Below are positions 25,901-33,988 of a DNA stretch of 64,000 nucleotides, one piece after another; the stretch's first letter is position 1, and each line of letters opens with the position of its first letter. Made by a program: the position numbers and the translations under genes. The notes under the pieces were generated by a model, which did not search any database, was not told the DNA's origin, and saw nothing but the letters and a program-made list of their open reading frames with translations. The stretch lies in NCBI GenBank assembly GCA_963716125.1, contig OY970294.1:3410001-3474000 (forward strand). Direction: 5' to 3'. The stretch comes from Acidiluteibacter sp963716125 (GTDB taxonomy: Bacteria; Bacteroidota; Bacteroidia; Flavobacteriales_E; Vicingaceae).

Positions 25901-26183
25901 CGGTAAGGATTTTATGAAATGCCTGATTGTTGACCATCAACTCAGGAGATGCAATTCGCTCTACTGCCTTTAAGGCTTCTTGTTGTGCTTCAAATGGGAT
26001 GTTTGGGTTATTTCTAGCGATGGCATCTTGCAGGCGTGAACGTAATATGACATCACCAAAAGTATTTCGCTCTGGTTGCTCTCCATCAGGAGCTATTACT
26101 GCACCATGAACATAGTTCCAACCAAGGCTTTCTAGTTCCTCAATTGCCCATAATTCTATATCGTTTTCAGTTATTTTTGTCAT
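22965..26183 (-). CDS. hsdR: Type I restriction enzyme R subunit
   Basis: The 1072-residue motor-nuclease subunit has an N-terminal PD-(D/E)XK core (about residues 142-165, LILFVNGLPLVLFELKNA), helicase motif I near 300-308 (HTQGSGKS), motif II as DEAH (near 410, VVADEAHRTQYG), motif III (GFTGTPVE) and a long helical C-terminal region that docks to HsdM/HsdS. It cuts unmethylated DNA after translocation. It is separated from hsdS by the DUF6161-like gene, an uncommon but known arrangement with an accessory gene. The length is normal and no break is seen. Confidence 0.95.
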   Translation of the reverse strand: MTKITENDIELWAIEELESLGWNYVHGAVIAPDGEQPERNTFGDVILRSRLQDAIARNNPNIPFEAQQEALKAVERIASPELMVNNQAFHKILTEGVPVEYRKDGVQRGDRVQLLDFNNPTQNDFLVVNQFTIIENNNNKRPDLILFVNGLPLVLFELKNAVDENATLLSAYKQIQTYKDTIPSLFTFNTFCVLSDGADAKAGSLSAGFSRYLAWKTSDGIKEASTLSSQLEVLIKGLMNPATLLDYIRYFIVFEESKKVDKNGIATIQTIKKVAAYHQYYAVNKAIESVTKASASDGDRKGGVVWHTQGSGKSLSMVFFTGKLVLQLDNPTVLVITDRNDLDDQLFDTFASSKQLLRQVPVQADNREHLKDLLKVASGGIVFATIQKFQPEDGTNVYEELSARTNIIVVADEAHRTQYGFKPKSIDVKDDEGNVVGQRLVYGFAKYMRDALPNATYLGFTGTPVESTDNNTPAVFGNYVDIYDIAQAVEDGATVPIYYESRLVKINLSEEGKQLIQDLDNELASDELSETQKAKAKWTKVEAIIGSPQRLRKIAEDLIFHYEERSNSGLEGKAMIVAMSRQIAVDLYKEIINIRPHWHNDDLDKGAIKVVMTASSSDGPDMMKHHTTKDQRRDLADRMKDTSDPLKLVIVRDMWLTGFDAPSMHTLYIDKPMKGHNLMQAIARVNRVYKDKPGGLVVDYFGIASDLKKALSFYSDSGGKGDPAEAQEKAVQLMLEKLEVVSQFFNEKSSSKNVGYQMAAEDQALYGKPFAYEDYFDAPVKQKLEIILSGVEHVLSLEDGKNRFVREVTALSKAFAIALPHEEAMDAKDEIAFFQAVKARIQKFDSGAQTGGKSDYEIETAIKQVIDQAIVSEQVVDIFDAAGIKKPELSVLDDDFLEEMRDMKHKNLALEVLKKLLNDEIKVRAKHNVVQSRTLMEMLESSIKRYQNNLITAAEIIQEMIDLAREIKEADKRGDKMGLSKDELAFYDAVANNQSAKDLLGDDTLLKLARVLVERVKDNASIDWTVKESVKKKLKVIVKRTLRQYGYPPDLQKLATEIVLQQAEALADFWND

Positions 26184-26206
26184 TTTATAATTCTTTTGAT
26201 TATTAT

Positions 26207-27421
26207 CTAGCTCCCCGGATTTTTTGTTAAAATATTCATTACCGGGTTTGGACTAGAATCATCTTTAATAATACCGTGTGATGATGTTCTGAAAATAGAA
26301 GGGAGTATTAACTCCTTGTCTTCTTTTTTCAGAACTTGTTCTTCACGCTCAAGAGCCAAATAAGTCATTATCATTGTTTCTCTTTCTTTGGCATCCGATA
26401 ATAAGTGTAGATTACTTAGAAACACTTTTACCAGTAATCGGATGATCCATACAATAATTGTGAGTGAGACGATGAAGAATGCATACACCCATATTTGTAA
26501 TGCTCCGGAATCAGTTAAAATACGTTTACCAATTCCCTTTGAATCTATAATATCTAAGCCCACGATGTACTGCCCTAATTTATAGATAGTACAAAGTGTG
26601 ATAATCATTAACAGACCGACTGAAATGCCAAAAATGAAACTATTGGTTTTGTGTCCCTTTGCTTTATCTGTCCAATAAGACACTGCTTTTTTAAATGCTA
26701 GCTCACTTTCATAAAACTTTTCGGATTCAGCCATTTTAGAGCTATGACGTTCATATTCTTCATCAAACTTTTTCCCGGCTGCTTCTTGTTGCTCTTTAAA
26801 TATGTTATCCCAACTCTGCTTTTGGGTTTCAATAGCTGCGTTTAACGCTGTGTTTTGTTGTTTAACCTCAATGAGTTCCGCTAATAATGTGTCTTTTTGT
26901 TCTGTTATTTCATTGTAGAAGCCCTCATATTTTTGCTTTTCCTCTTCAAAATTAGGCTCAACACCTATTTCAAAAAGGTATGCAGCAAACTCACCATCGC
27001 GTTGATTTATATTAGCATTATTGTTTGTTGCCTTTTGCTGAAAATATTGGAATGCACCTGCAACTAAATGAGGTTTTGATGTATGTAGTTTACTAAGAAA
27101 CTTACCTTCTTTGGAACGTTCAGTAATAATGCCTTGTCGGCTAATGGTCGTCTCAATAAAATGAACAATTTCTTTTGAAAAATCTTCCCATTCAAAACCA
27201 TCATTTCTAGTCTTGTTGAAAAAAGATTGTAATTGATTTTTTATTTGTTGCGTAAAGGTTTGAATTATGTTTCCGGGATTACCAATACCAGTAAAAAATA
27301 CAATTTCAGCAGCGCACCAATCCATCATTTTCTGATAGCTCTTAAAAGAATATTTAGCTCCAACATTTATTGAAATGTTTTTAGGGAAATTTTCTTGTAT
27401 GTATTGGCTCATATTTGGCAT
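26207..27421 (-). CDS. DUF6161-like two-TM accessory protein of the restriction operon
   Basis: The 404-residue protein has a helical N-terminal half and a coiled coil (about residues 165-240). Two TM segments follow (about 258-280, SFIFGISVGLLMIITLCTIY, and about 308-332, IWVYAFFIVSLTIIVWIIRLL), and a C-terminal conserved tail (MTYLALEREE, then LPSIFRTSSHGIIKDD). That tail pattern fits DUF6161 as I remember it; I am not certain. It is encoded between hsdS and hsdR. The anchor and coiled coil are features of abortive-infection effectors that act at the membrane, so it may be a backup effector linked to restriction. Confidence 0.7.
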   Translation of the reverse strand: MPNMSQYIQENFPKNISINVGAKYSFKSYQKMMDWCAAEIVFFTGIGNPGNIIQTFTQQIKNQLQSFFNKTRNDGFEWEDFSKEIVHFIETTISRQGIITERSKEGKFLSKLHTSKPHLVAGAFQYFQQKATNNNANINQRDGEFAAYLFEIGVEPNFEEEKQKYEGFYNEITEQKDTLLAELIEVKQQNTALNAAIETQKQSWDNIFKEQQEAAGKKFDEEYERHSSKMAESEKFYESELAFKKAVSYWTDKAKGHKTNSFIFGISVGLLMIITLCTIYKLGQYIVGLDIIDSKGIGKRILTDSGALQIWVYAFFIVSLTIIVWIIRLLVKVFLSNLHLLSDAKERETMIMTYLALEREEQVLKKEDKELILPSIFRTSSHGIIKDDSSPNPVMNILTKNPGS

Positions 27422-27434
27422 AATTCACTTCTTT

Positions 27435-28718
27435 TTACTCTTTAACCCTCAACTCCCCACTCATCAATTTTGGCAATAAGGTATCACGTAATTGGGTGAG
27501 GGATTGGATTTCTTCAATGTTGTTAGATATTTTTTGATAGACTGAATACGCATATGCTCCAAAATCTTCAATTAAGGTCATGTCTTTTGGAAAAGGAAAT
27601 AAGTATTCAGGAATAGCACTTTTTGACAAATGGAGAACAGTAGTGCCATTTGCATAACCCTTGCAGTGATACTTAAATCTTTTATCTCTCATCAAATAAT
27701 AGAGAAACTCAGTATTTAATGATTTGTGCTTGGATTCTACTTTAACCAAATCCATGGAAACAATGAGCTTAGTATATTTCTCATTCTTCATGATAAGTGC
27801 CGGGTTTCCTAGCACTTCTGCATCTTGTGTCAAATCAGTGTGGGCAACAATTAAATCACCAACATCTACAACGTGTTTTTCTTTATATCTGTCACTTACC
27901 AATTCTTTAAATCCATCAAACCTAAAACCTCCATTTCTATCGAAATTTTTTAGGGTTACCATTGCTACATTCGATTCTTGAAGTTCAGACCCTTTGTATG
28001 AGTAGCCGTTATGGACTTTTACTAAATCTTCCAACGGATGTAATTCCCACCCCTTAGGAATTTCACCCAACTCACTTTCTTCCATTTTACCGCCAGAGCT
28101 TTTATAGGACTCACCGTTTTCATTAGGAAACTCAAACTCTACAAACCACCTTTTAAATAGCGTTTGTGCTAGTTCTTCTAAGGTTTGGTTTTGCTCTCGG
28201 AGTGTTTCAATTTTGCTACTAAGGGAGTAGTATAATTCTCCAATATAATCCTGAGTTTCTCGATCAGGGTATGGAAGAATCAGTTTGTCAAAATCAGTTT
28301 TCTTTAAGTGCGGTATAACTCCACTAACATCTAATGTTTTTATTTGATGTTGAACCTCCCTAGAACGTAAAGCTGCAAGTAGATAGTGAGGGTTAATAAC
28401 CTCAGGATTTATTCTTAATGCAACCATATCCTGAGCAATAACAAATTCAACGGGATTTGGCACTAAAGCAACAGCTCCGTTTTGACTACCTTTTAATGTA
28501 AGAATCAAATCCCCCGGTAAAGGATGGGCTCTAAACCAGTTTTCGTATGTTTCGTTTGAAACAAAAAAAGCTCCATCTATTCGAGGATATAATTGCCCAT
28601 TTGTAATACAATTGGTTTTAATCAAAGGAATCCCTTCATCGACAGTAGGTACTGTTTTACCTCTATTATCAACAATAAAACTGGTAGTATCAGCTAATGA
28701 AATAACATCTAAACTCAT
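27435..28718 (-). CDS. hsdS: Type I restriction enzyme specificity subunit
   Basis: The 427-residue protein has two target-recognition domains (about residues 1-150 and 215-370), each followed by a conserved helix: ETQDYIGELYYSLSSKIETLREQNQTLEE-type near 155-185, and YQKISNNIEEIQSLTQLRDTLLPKLMSGEL-type at the end. The junction LGEIPKGWELHPLEDL opens the second half. It determines the bipartite DNA target for both methylation and cutting. It overlaps hsdM by 4 bases (ATGA). The actual recognition sequence cannot be read from the protein. Confidence 0.95.
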   Translation of the reverse strand: MSLDVISLADTTSFIVDNRGKTVPTVDEGIPLIKTNCITNGQLYPRIDGAFFVSNETYENWFRAHPLPGDLILTLKGSQNGAVALVPNPVEFVIAQDMVALRINPEVINPHYLLAALRSREVQHQIKTLDVSGVIPHLKKTDFDKLILPYPDRETQDYIGELYYSLSSKIETLREQNQTLEELAQTLFKRWFVEFEFPNENGESYKSSGGKMEESELGEIPKGWELHPLEDLVKVHNGYSYKGSELQESNVAMVTLKNFDRNGGFRFDGFKELVSDRYKEKHVVDVGDLIVAHTDLTQDAEVLGNPALIMKNEKYTKLIVSMDLVKVESKHKSLNTEFLYYLMRDKRFKYHCKGYANGTTVLHLSKSAIPEYLFPFPKDMTLIEDFGAYAYSVYQKISNNIEEIQSLTQLRDTLLPKLMSGELRVKE

Positions 28719-30244
28719 AACTCAATCCCAATTTTAGAAAGTTGCGATTTTATTTCATGGTCGAGCTGCTGAGCCGTTTGCATTTGCGTTCTCAGTTTTT
28801 CGGTAAGCGTATCTACTTTTTCTTGAAAAGGAATGCCATCGTCTTCTTCATCCGGAATACCTACATATCGTTCAGGTGTTAATACAAACTTGTGCTTTTG
28901 GATGTCTTCAATAGCAGCCGATTTACAAAAGCCTTTTACATCTTCGTATTCTGTCTGGTTAAGCCAATTGTGGTAAGTATCTGATACGAGAGCAATATCT
29001 TCTGGTGCAAATGTTCTGTTTTTACGGTCTATCATATAACCCAATTCCGATGCATCAATAAACAATACTTCGCCATTGCGTTGCTTTTTTCCTCTGCGTA
29101 AAAACCATAAACAAGCAGGAATACCTGTATTAAAGAACAGGGCTTTAGGGAGCATCACAATACATTCTACTAAATCGTTCTCTACCAACTTTTGGCGAAT
29201 ATCACCTTCACCACCTGTATTGGAACTGAGCGAACCATTTGCTAATACAAAACCTGCAAGTCCACCATCGGGCTTTAAGTGATATAAAAAGTGTTGGACC
29301 CAACCAAAGTTGGCATTTCCTGTGGGAGGAATACCATACTGCCAACGAGCATCATCACGTAACAATTCACCGCTCCAATCACTTACGTTAAACGGAGGGT
29401 TAGCTATGATGTAATCTGCTTTTAAGTCTTTGTGGGCATTGTTCAAAAACGAACCTTCTGTATTCCATTTAATGTTAGAACCGTCAATACCACGAATAGC
29501 TAAGTTCATTCTGCATAAACGGTAAGTAGTTTGGTTGCTTTCTTGTCCGTACACCGAAATATCATCTAAACGACCTTGGTGGCTTTCGATAAACTTTTCG
29601 GACTGTACAAACATACCTCCTGAACCACAACAAGGATCATACACACGTCCTTTGTATGGCTGTAACATCTCCACCAATACTTTTACAATACTTTCAGGAG
29701 TGTAGAATTGTCCTCCTTTTTGTCCTTCGGCTAAAGCAAACTGACCTAAAAAATATTCGTAAACACGACCAAGTACATCTTGGCTTTTCGCCTTTTCGTC
29801 ACCTAAAGCGATGGTTCCAATGGTATCAATCAACCCACCTAAAGTTTGTGGATCAAGATTAGACCTACCGTATGTTTTAGGTAAAATACCCTTTAATGTA
29901 GCGTTTTCTGCTTCAATCAAGTCCATGGCATCGTCAATCAATTTTCCAATATTTGGAAGTTTTGCTTGCGATTGAATGTGCGACCAACGGGCATTTGCAG
30001 GAACAAAAAATACGTTTTCTGCTCCGTATTCATCTTTATCCTCCGGATCGGCACCAGCATATTCGCCTTCACCTGCCACCAATTTATTGTGCAACTCTGT
30101 GAAAGAATCGGATATGTACTTTAAAAAGATTAAGCCTAGTACTACATGTTTGTACTCGGCTGCATCAATATTCTTTCGAAGCTTATCAGCTGTTTTCCAC
30201 AACTTTTTCTCTAATGACTCCTGTTCTTGTTCTTTCTTTGCCAT
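28715..30244 (-). CDS. hsdM: Type I restriction enzyme M subunit (N6-adenine methyltransferase)
   Basis: The 509-residue protein has an N-terminal helical HsdM domain (about residues 8-150) and an adenine methyltransferase domain. Its AdoMet motif is near 192-202 (VYDPCCGSGGMF) and the catalytic NPPF motif is near 280 (DYIIANPPFNVSDW). It methylates the host version of the target together with HsdS, protecting it from HsdR. Length and motifs are complete, so the system is probably active. Confidence 0.96.
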   Translation of the reverse strand: MAKKEQEQESLEKKLWKTADKLRKNIDAAEYKHVVLGLIFLKYISDSFTELHNKLVAGEGEYAGADPEDKDEYGAENVFFVPANARWSHIQSQAKLPNIGKLIDDAMDLIEAENATLKGILPKTYGRSNLDPQTLGGLIDTIGTIALGDEKAKSQDVLGRVYEYFLGQFALAEGQKGGQFYTPESIVKVLVEMLQPYKGRVYDPCCGSGGMFVQSEKFIESHQGRLDDISVYGQESNQTTYRLCRMNLAIRGIDGSNIKWNTEGSFLNNAHKDLKADYIIANPPFNVSDWSGELLRDDARWQYGIPPTGNANFGWVQHFLYHLKPDGGLAGFVLANGSLSSNTGGEGDIRQKLVENDLVECIVMLPKALFFNTGIPACLWFLRRGKKQRNGEVLFIDASELGYMIDRKNRTFAPEDIALVSDTYHNWLNQTEYEDVKGFCKSAAIEDIQKHKFVLTPERYVGIPDEEDDGIPFQEKVDTLTEKLRTQMQTAQQLDHEIKSQLSKIGIEL

Positions 30245-30250
30245 AAATGG

Positions 30251-31603
30251 TTAATTATCTTGATTATCGTCTTCTTCAATTTCTATTGCTTCTCCCAACA
30301 ACTCTACACTTTCAGCCGTTGGTAGTTCTTCTACTTTTTTCAATTTAGAGAGCATCATTTTGGTACGAGTACCCACCAATGTATCGAGCTCTTTATTGGC
30401 TTCATTTAGTTTCTTTTGGGCTTTTTCTAATACGCCACCAAACTTGCCGAATTCTGTTTTAACCGCACCTAATATTTGCCATACTTCGCTACTTCGTTTT
30501 TGAATAGCTAAGGTTTTAAAGCCCATTTGTAAGCTATTCAGCATGGCTGCCAACGTGGTTGGTCCAGTAACAATGATTTTATAGTCTCGCTGTAATAATG
30601 CCACTAATTCAGGTTGGCGAACCACTTCGGCAAACAAGCCTTCAATTGGTAAAAACATAATACCAAAATCTGTAGTATGCGGTGGATCAATGTATTTGTC
30701 TCGTATATCTTTTGCAAACTTTTTAATGCTTTGAGTTAAAGCCTTGTTTGCAGCATCTACACCTGCTACATCCCCTTCGTCATAAGCGGTTTGTAGTCGT
30801 ACATAATCTTCTTGTGGAAACTTGGCATCAATAGGTAAGTAAACCTCTTTGCCGTGGTCGTCTTTACCCGGTAGTTTTATGGCAAACTCTACATGGTCGT
30901 TAGAACCTTGTTTGGTTTTTACGTTAGCTTCGTATTGTTCGGGAGCCATGATTTGCTCCAAGATATTACCTAATTGGATTTCACCCAACACACCACGGGT
31001 TTTTACATTACTTAACACCTTTTTCAGGTCGCCTACGCCATTGGCTAGGTTTTGCATTTCACCCAGTCCTTTTTGTACGGCTTCTAATCGTTCACTTACT
31101 ATTTTAAAGGATTGTCCTAGGCGTTCTTCCAATGTTTTGTGCAGCTTTTCATCTACTGTCTCACGCATTTTCTCCAACTTCAATTCGGTAGATTTCACCA
31201 ACTCATCTTGTTTGGTTGCCATATCATCGAACTTCTGCTTTTGCAGGTCGTTGAAATCCTTCACGTTTTTACTAAATACATCACTAAAGCTTTTTAACGA
31301 TTGGGTAAGCTCTTCACGGTTGTCTTTGGCATTTTTATTAAGCCCTTCGCTAATTTGAGTGAGCTTTTCTTCAAGCTTTTGTGTAAGTTTATCTAAGCCA
31401 CCTGAAAGCTCTTCACGGTTTTCTTTTAAAGCAGCAGAAAGCTCAGTTCTGTTTTCTTTCAACTCGTTTTGCAACAGACCACGCATTGCCTCAATAATAG
31501 GCGTAGTAGCATCTTTTTTACCGCTTTTGAGCAGTAAAATAACTAAAAGTACTAGGCATAAAGCCAATAAAATGATTGCAATAATCTCCATATATCCTGA
31601 CAT
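30251..31603 (-). CDS. rmuC: RmuC-like DNA recombination/inversion-limiting protein
   Basis: I choose the ATG at 31603 (MSGYMEIIAIILL), since the longer frame starts at a TTG inside the operator. The product of 450 residues has an N-terminal TM (about 5-25), a long coiled coil (about 50-190, repeated ELSAALKENREEL-type heptads) and a C-terminal RmuC nuclease-like domain (about 205-440, VKTRGVLGEIQLGNILEQI and LPIDAKFPQEDYVRL). RmuC proteins limit inverted-repeat recombination and carry a PD-(D/E)XK-like core. It is the first gene of the restriction operon and may protect or process DNA during restriction. Confidence 0.88.
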   Translation of the reverse strand: MSGYMEIIAIILLALCLVLLVILLLKSGKKDATTPIIEAMRGLLQNELKENRTELSAALKENREELSGGLDKLTQKLEEKLTQISEGLNKNAKDNREELTQSLKSFSDVFSKNVKDFNDLQKQKFDDMATKQDELVKSTELKLEKMRETVDEKLHKTLEERLGQSFKIVSERLEAVQKGLGEMQNLANGVGDLKKVLSNVKTRGVLGEIQLGNILEQIMAPEQYEANVKTKQGSNDHVEFAIKLPGKDDHGKEVYLPIDAKFPQEDYVRLQTAYDEGDVAGVDAANKALTQSIKKFAKDIRDKYIDPPHTTDFGIMFLPIEGLFAEVVRQPELVALLQRDYKIIVTGPTTLAAMLNSLQMGFKTLAIQKRSSEVWQILGAVKTEFGKFGGVLEKAQKKLNEANKELDTLVGTRTKMMLSKLKKVEELPTAESVELLGEAIEIEEDDNQDN

Positions 31604-31606
31604 TTT

Positions 31607-31650
31607 TTGACAAAGGTCTGTAAACGTGTTGTCAAATAACGTCAAAAATA
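31607..31650 (-). promoter_or_regulatory. Promoter of the restriction operon with putative WYL operator
   Basis: On the plus strand TTGACAA (31607-31613), 15 nt, TTGTCAA (31629-31635), 4 nt and CGTCAAAA (31640-31647) occur with the same spacing as at 18093-18133. On the minus strand TATTTTTG (31650 to 31643) fits the Bacteroidota -7 box TAnnTTTG and overlaps the operator. A bound repressor here would block transcription of rmuC through the WYL gene. Confidence 0.75.
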
Positions 31651-31725
31651 GAGAAATTTACCGAAATTCCTTGTAAAAACCCTGTAAATATTTGCGTTTG
31701 TGGAAAGAATTCTATAAGAAAGGAA

Positions 31726-32691
31726 TTATTTTGAGGCAAAAGGAGAATTCGGTCCGGTTTCGTGGTGGCGTAGATACTCGGTAATGAGTTTTACGGTAGC
31801 TGCCGAACGGTTTTTGTACAAGGGTTTATCCTGATGATCTCTTTCTTGAAGCATCATGCGGATTTTGCGTTGGTCTTCGGTGTCAATGAACTTCTTGCAA
31901 GCACGAATAAAAGCATCACGACTGCAACCTCGAATTTTAAGCCTTCGCATATCTACATACACAAAGAAGCTTCTGCGTTTTTTGTATTCATCTTTACTGA
32001 TGCTGCCATCGGCAAAGGCATTGTTGGCAAGGTTGTATTGTTCATCTACAATGTAGGTGGCAATTCGTACCAAAAAATAGTTGGGGATTCTGCTTTCATA
32101 CCTAGACACATCATCTACCTGATGATGCAAACGGAGCCATGTACAGTTTTGCCATTCGGTAGTAGTTATTTTGGCAATGGACTGGTGACTAATCATAATA
32201 TCCAGTCCGTTGTGGCGGTTAGTAGTGAGCAAACCTACCACAGTTTGACCTTTTGCACCTACCATGTATTTATCCAAATCTTCTAATACCAACAAACCGT
32301 TTTTGAACTGATTTACCATGCGTTGTACCACTTCACGTTTTTCCTCAATACTCATGTTTTGTCCGTTTTTGGCTATTGGTCGGATCCTACGAGCTTGCAC
32401 CTTGGTTAAGGCTTTGATATGAAAAGGGCTTACCGTTGGAAACATCGGGTAATCATCATCATTAACATCAAAAGCTAATACCTTTCTGCCTTTTCGTCCG
32501 GTAGAGGCATCTTCTTTCATGTAGTGGCGTATCTCGGTAACATTGCGATAGGTTTTACCCACTCCGGTTTCACCGCAAATGAGTACCAACATGGGTTGGC
32601 GTTCCAAATCTTCTTTGGAATAGGTAATGGGCTTTCTGCCTCTGGTCGATTTCTTTTGCTCTATGTCTTGATTAGTCGTTTCCTTCTTCAT
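31726..32691 (-). CDS. P-loop ATPase resembling FtsK/HerA/A32 packaging ATPases
   Basis: The 321-residue protein has a Walker A motif at residues 40-47 (GETGVGKT), a Walker B strand ending in acidic residues near 133-140 (GLLVLEDLD), and then TTNRHNGLDIMISHQSIAKI (157-174). The last segment matches the Arg/His-Gln pattern of HerA/FtsK, Zot and A32-type packaging ATPases. A basic leader (residues 13-22, KKSTRGRKPI) precedes it. It ends the second leftward operon. A DNA-packaging motor is the likely role because no terminase is seen; a Zot-like assembly ATPase is the alternative. The defence island now separates it from the virion operon. Confidence 0.7.
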   Translation of the reverse strand: MKKETTNQDIEQKKSTRGRKPITYSKEDLERQPMLVLICGETGVGKTYRNVTEIRHYMKEDASTGRKGRKVLAFDVNDDDYPMFPTVSPFHIKALTKVQARRIRPIAKNGQNMSIEEKREVVQRMVNQFKNGLLVLEDLDKYMVGAKGQTVVGLLTTNRHNGLDIMISHQSIAKITTTEWQNCTWLRLHHQVDDVSRYESRIPNYFLVRIATYIVDEQYNLANNAFADGSISKDEYKKRRSFFVYVDMRRLKIRGCSRDAFIRACKKFIDTEDQRKIRMMLQERDHQDKPLYKNRSAATVKLITEYLRHHETGPNSPFASK

Positions 32692-33508
32692 CCTGTGCTA
32701 CTTCTAATACCGTATTTTCTAGTTCTTCACCCTCTGTTTCTTCTTCTTGTTCCATGGCAGGTTCATAAGCCGGTTCGGGCATGGCATTGGCTTTTTCTTC
32801 TCGAATGATTTCCAGTATGCGATCAAGCAGAATTTCATTTTCAGCTCGTATTTCCATTACTACCTGAGCTTTTTTCATCAGAATTGAAAGTACCGCACCG
32901 AATAATTGTTGTTCGGGCGTGAGCTTTTTCGCTTTCTTTTTTAGAATAGCAATAAGTAGTGGTCGAAGCAGGATTTTATCCTCTTCATCGAGCTTGATGC
33001 GTTTGACGTTTTTAGCATTCTGCTCGTCAATAACCTGAACAATCTCTTCAAAATCGTAGAAGTCTTTGTGCTTTTTGATTTTTACAAAAAATCCACTTCC
33101 TACGGCAAGCACATTGTCGGTCATACCCAGTAAGGTGTCCGCAGCTTGCTTGGCATGTCCCGTAGGGAGTTCAAAATCTTCTCCGTCTAATTCATCCAAA
33201 CCGTCTTCTCCTTCCTCATAAGAACCAATTTCCTGTTCGGGAGCATCGTAGATGTTTTGGTCAAAGTCATCGTTTATGGATGGCTCTTTTTCCGCTTCTT
33301 CTTTTTCATCTGATTCTTCCTCTTGTTCGTTTTCTTCTATCGGTTCCGTTTCTTGTTTAGGAGTAACTACCTTTTTGCCATGACCGATTTCATCTTCCAC
33401 AACCGGTTGGTTTAGCGGACTGTTATTCTCGTCCGGAATCTCTTCAAAAGCCACGTTTTCGGCTCCTGAATTCAATACTTGTTCTACTTCTGAATGAATA
33501 TCCTTCAT
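32672..33508 (-). CDS. Acidic protein of unknown function
   Basis: The 278-residue protein has a long Glu/Asp-rich disordered N-terminal half (about residues 1-110), a central domain with aliphatic helices (about 118-235, DTLLGMTDNVLAVGSGFFVKI and LLRPLLIAILKKKAKKL) and an acidic C-terminus. It overlaps the ATPase start by 20 bases, so the two are likely co-translated and may work together. The acidic tails could mimic DNA or bind basic partners. No family is recognised. Confidence 0.7.
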   Translation of the reverse strand: MKDIHSEVEQVLNSGAENVAFEEIPDENNSPLNQPVVEDEIGHGKKVVTPKQETEPIEENEQEEESDEKEEAEKEPSINDDFDQNIYDAPEQEIGSYEEGEDGLDELDGEDFELPTGHAKQAADTLLGMTDNVLAVGSGFFVKIKKHKDFYDFEEIVQVIDEQNAKNVKRIKLDEEDKILLRPLLIAILKKKAKKLTPEQQLFGAVLSILMKKAQVVMEIRAENEILLDRILEIIREEKANAMPEPAYEPAMEQEEETEGEELENTVLEVAQDEEGND

Positions 33509-33514
33509 GGCTGT

Positions 33515-33985
33515 TTACAGTTTTGATATAAATTGAATACTTCGCTCTTCCAGTTGGTCGTACAACTGAATGAAGGGCTTGTAATAGTGTGGAATGGTCA
33601 AGCGTTCATCTACTTTTTGTTTGTAGTAGATGATGTTGCGTTTTCCTGTTCCAAATACCTGGGCAACTTTGGCGTAGCTGTATGAGGTGTATTTGTGGTA
33701 CAAATGATAACATGCCATACGAGCTTCCCGGTACTCGGTAGTAGTGTTGGTATAAAAATCTTCTTCCTTCAAATCAAACAAGGCAATTGCCTCATTAGTC
33801 AGGAAGGTAAGCAGTAAAGGAGCGTTGTTTTTTACCGGTTCAAACTGGGCTTTCTCTACAAAGCTACGGAGCAATACCACTGTTTTTTGTAAACCTATTT
33901 TACCCACCACCATGTCGATATGGTATTGTAAATCCTCATAATCCGAACGCATGGTTTTGCCATGGATAGTGTTTGATTCCTCCAT
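33515..33985 (-). CDS. DnaA domain IV-like DNA-binding protein
   Basis: The 156-residue protein has a C-terminal helical region (about residues 85-135, EARMACYHLYHKYTSYSYAK, then VFGTGKRNIIYYKQKVDERL). It follows the pattern of the DnaA C-terminal DNA-binding domain, where a helix precedes an FGxxR-type turn and a basic recognition helix. No AAA+ part is present. Such free-standing DnaA-C proteins occur in Bacteroidota phages and may mark the origin or act as a regulator. It sits four genes after the SNF2 helicase gene. Assignment is by eye. Confidence 0.65.
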   Translation of the reverse strand: MEESNTIHGKTMRSDYEDLQYHIDMVVGKIGLQKTVVLLRSFVEKAQFEPVKNNAPLLLTFLTNEAIALFDLKEEDFYTNTTTEYREARMACYHLYHKYTSYSYAKVAQVFGTGKRNIIYYKQKVDERLTIPHYYKPFIQLYDQLEERSIQFISKL

Positions 33986-33988
33986 AGG

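Noticed and set aside
31604..31645. TTG start of rmuC at 31645
   Set aside because: It lies within the operator and -7 region and adds 14 polar residues before the TM; the ATG at 31603 gives a normal RmuC start.
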